Positions 30,108-32,239 of a stretch of DNA of 32,239 nucleotides are shown here, piece by piece. Position 1 is the stretch's first letter. The number at the start of each line of letters is the position of its first letter. The stretch comes from Limisphaerales bacterium. Lineage in GTDB: Bacteria > Verrucomicrobiota > Verrucomicrobiia > Limisphaerales > UBA1100. Under the pieces are notes generated by a model. It had not been told where the DNA came from and did no database searches. It was given only the letters and a program-made list of their open reading frames with translations. The translations under genes were made by a program, and so were the position numbers. The DNA lies in NCBI GenBank assembly GCA_014382585.1, contig JACNJL010000061.1, forward strand, positions 1-32,239, in the 5' to 3' direction.

Positions 30108-32239
30108 TTAGCCATAAATTGGCCGGAGTAATTTTGCCGCGCCATCGAGTTCCACCCGGTTGGCCGCGGCAATGCGTTCAAAGGTTTGTTCGCCCACGCC
30201 AATGGCCGCGGGCAGGCCGAGCTCGGCGCAGCGGATGGTCATGTGGCTGTTGGCCCCGCCGAACTTGCTGACAAGACCGGCGATGTTGCGCGTGAAAATC
30301 CAGTCAAACCCCGGATCAGCATTCTCAATGCAAATGATGCGGCCGCTGAGTTGGCCGTGGCCACGCGATTGGTTGCCCAGTCGCAGCGGCTCGCCTTCCA
30401 CGTGGCGGTTGCCCACAAAGTTCGGCGCGCTGCGGTGCATCGGCACCACATAAAAATCACCCGGATCGCGGATGAGGAAACCCAGGCGAATGCCGTCAAC
30501 GTTTTCCTGTTCGCGGCGGCGTTGTTCCACGAGATCTTCAAAGTGCAGCTCGGGATCGTTGAGCACCGGGCTGACAAGATGATTGAGCAAATCCTGCACG
30601 GAAAGATGCGAGAGCGCATCGCGATCCAGCCGCGTGTCGCTGCCCCAATGGGCAATCAATTCCAGTGCATCGGAAAGGTGACGGGTGAAAATAAACTTGG
30701 CGCGCTCGCGTTCGGTGATGGCTTGGCGTGCGTACTCGATGAATTGTCCCGGCTCCACCTCGGACATTCCCGCTGCGGCAAAGAGTTTTTGGAACGACTG
30801 CGCCTCCGCGCGGGTGAGCGGAAAAATGGCATCACTGGTGGCCGGCTCGGGCTGGGCGGTGGCGGCAAATAAATCATCGCGTTGATCGTACCGCGGCGAG
30901 GTGATGTCATACGTGCCCGGGCGCAAGTGGCCGTACTTGGCGAGAAACTCCGGACGCCGTCGCGGTTGCGCGAGGGCGTCGGCAAAGTCGCCGGTGAAAT
31001 CCGCCGTCACCGTGCGCAGCGTGCGCTTAAACGCCGCCAGTCGTTTGGCCGAAAGCGCGCCGCGTGTCACGGCTGAACGCAGAATGGCTTCTGCCATAAA
31101 CGCGTGCCGCGCGATGACCGAAAAGGGACGTGTGCCCAGCGCGCGGCATTCTTCGAGCAACAGCGGGAGCCGCGCCAAATCGTTGAGTGAACGCCGTTGG
31201 GTTTGTAGCGCCTCGAGTTGCTGGATTTTTTCCAGCGCCACCGGCAACGAAGCGCCGGGCGCCAGGCTGAGATTGGTGGCGGTCACTTGGGCGAGCAGAT
31301 TGCGGTAATCGAGATACTCATCCGGCTCGAGCACATCGCCGTAGCGGTTTTGGAAATCTTCGTCGAAATTAAAATCCAATACCGTCTGCGCCACATCAAA
31401 CTCGACTTTGTCGTGCAGCTTCGGGTTGGCCTCGAGGCGGTCGAGCCACGCATCGACCAATCGCTCGCGCGTTTCGATGGGCAACCCGGCGGGCAGAAAA
31501 GAATTAAAACTTGCGCGCACATCGATGTACGGCTGGCCGCCCAGCGTGAGCATCAGCGGTGTATTCGGCACCGGTTGATAGCCCATCTCCGCGCGGGCCT
31601 CTTGCCAAATGGAATCGGTGATGAGATGCCGGTACAGCGAAATCGCCAGCGGCCGCGGGCGCGTGCCGATGATCTCTGCGGGATTCCAGTCGGGCATCTG
31701 CCCGAGAATCGTGCGCGCGCCAGCTAGTCCCACGCGTGGTTGAGCGTGGCGCGTGAAAAATTCGCCGGATTGAAACAACACCTCGCTTACGTGACGGCTG
31801 ATGCGGCGGTTCCAGTTTTCCTGCACCGTGATGCGTCGCACTTGCAGCAAATGCAATTGACCATCGCGAGATTTTGCAAATTCAATATCTAACGGCGTGC
31901 CGCGATCACACAAGCCTTCCAGCTCGCGCGCCAGCTCCAGCAACTCCGCCACGCGCGGCGAATCGACGTGATCGGTCACATAATCGCGATGCACCAAAAC
32001 CGTTTTATTGACCACGCTGCCGCCGGTGATGGTATCGGTCTTGCCGGTTTCGTCATCGTAATTCAGCACATAATACGGTGCGCCGCTGTCCAGCTCGTGC
32101 GTCATAATTACGCCACTCAAAGTCACATCCGTCACCATCGTCATCACTAGGACTTGGTTTTCCGGGCACTCATCCATCGACTCGATGACCTCTTCCACCG
32201 CGCTCCACACCGCCCGCGGTTGGCTGCTGTCCACGTCCA
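30108..32239 (-). CDS. PEP-synthase-like phosphotransferase, putative glutamine kinase (5' end outside window)
   Basis: At least 709 residues are present and the frame runs off the window at 32239, so the N-terminal ATP-grasp part is cut. The visible start has the end of an ATP-grasp domain (LDIEFA, then LLQVRRI). A long helical middle carries GQMPDWNPAEIIG and LAISLYRHLITDSIW. The C-terminus is the PEP-utiliser swivel domain with FGGANSHMTIRCAELGLPAA; its His, 45 residues from the end, is the likely phospho-carrier. True PEP synthases have a TIM-barrel PEP domain after the His, which is absent. This layout matches the Campylobacter glutamine kinase Cj1418 (ATP + glutamine to glutamine phosphate), the first step of phosphoramidate synthesis. 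The other pathway enzymes follow directly. Confidence 0.82.
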   Translation of the reverse strand, partial: DVDSSQPRAVWSAVEEVIESMDECPENQVLVMTMVTDVTLSGVIMTHELDSGAPYYVLNYDDETGKTDTITGGSVVNKTVLVHRDYVTDHVDSPRVAELLELARELEGLCDRGTPLDIEFAKSRDGQLHLLQVRRITVQENWNRRISRHVSEVLFQSGEFFTRHAQPRVGLAGARTILGQMPDWNPAEIIGTRPRPLAISLYRHLITDSIWQEARAEMGYQPVPNTPLMLTLGGQPYIDVRASFNSFLPAGLPIETRERLVDAWLDRLEANPKLHDKVEFDVAQTVLDFNFDEDFQNRYGDVLEPDEYLDYRNLLAQVTATNLSLAPGASLPVALEKIQQLEALQTQRRSLNDLARLPLLLEECRALGTRPFSVIARHAFMAEAILRSAVTRGALSAKRLAAFKRTLRTVTADFTGDFADALAQPRRRPEFLAKYGHLRPGTYDITSPRYDQRDDLFAATAQPEPATSDAIFPLTRAEAQSFQKLFAAAGMSEVEPGQFIEYARQAITERERAKFIFTRHLSDALELIAHWGSDTRLDRDALSHLSVQDLLNHLVSPVLNDPELHFEDLVEQRRREQENVDGIRLGFLIRDPGDFYVVPMHRSAPNFVGNRHVEGEPLRLGNQSRGHGQLSGRIICIENADPGFDWIFTRNIAGLVSKFGGANSHMTIRCAELGLPAAIGVGEQTFERIAAANRVELDGAAKLLRPIYG

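Noticed and set aside
30108-32239. Reading the gene as a true PEP synthase or pyruvate phosphate dikinase
   Set aside because: The protein ends 45 residues after the swivel His, so the PEP/pyruvate TIM-barrel domain is missing, and the neighbours fit the glutamine-kinase pathway.

Overview
The window reads as a piece of chromosome from a flagellated Gram-negative bacterium of moderately high GC content. Lipoprotein-like and DUF1579-like proteins, TPR-glycosyltransferases and the flagellar gene order would fit a member of the PVC group (for example Verrucomicrobiota). That placement is inference; no rRNA or marker gene settles it.

Left part, plus strand, 1-9768: a late flagellar operon. It opens inside the 3' end of a hook gene (flgE) and continues fliL, fliM, fliN, fliO, fliP, fliQ, fliR, flhB, flhA, flhF. 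These encode the hook, the stator-associated protein FliL, the switch proteins FliM and FliN, the whole flagellar type III export gate (FliOPQR, FlhB, FlhA) and the placement GTPase FlhF. Most junctions overlap or are short. The exceptions are the 238-bp fliN-fliO spacer and the 166-bp flhB-flhA spacer, both with predicted hairpins near the next start codon.

Middle, 9769-14504: a convergent palindrome ends the flagellar operon. Then come a minus-strand TPR-GT9-like glycosyltransferase, a minus-strand lipoprotein with a strong intrinsic terminator, and a divergent plus-strand membrane-anchored protein with two DUF1579-like repeats.

Right part, minus strand, 14505 to the window end: a long glycan-modification locus. 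In transcription order it holds a PEP-synthase-like glutamine kinase (its 5' end lies outside the window), a class I glutamine amidotransferase, a nucleotidyltransferase, an APS-kinase-like domain fused to a sulfotransferase-like domain, a methyltransferase, a TagB/TagF-like glycosyltransferase, a second methyltransferase, a second sulfotransferase-like protein, a GT-A glycosyltransferase, and a 2454-residue protein with three glycosyltransferase domains and long TPR arrays.

The first four have the enzyme types, and the order, of Campylobacter jejuni Cj1418-Cj1417-Cj1416-Cj1415. Those enzymes make 3'-phospho-CDP-phosphoramidate for O-methyl phosphoramidate capsule decoration. My main proposal is that this locus makes phosphoramidate-decorated, possibly methylated, surface glycans, and that the sulfotransferase-like domains are the phosphoramidate transferases. 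The activated donor is a structural analogue of PAPS, and here the kinase that would make it is fused to a PAPS-type transferase fold. The adjacent flagellar genes make flagellar glycosylation one possible target, but capsule or LPS is equally open.
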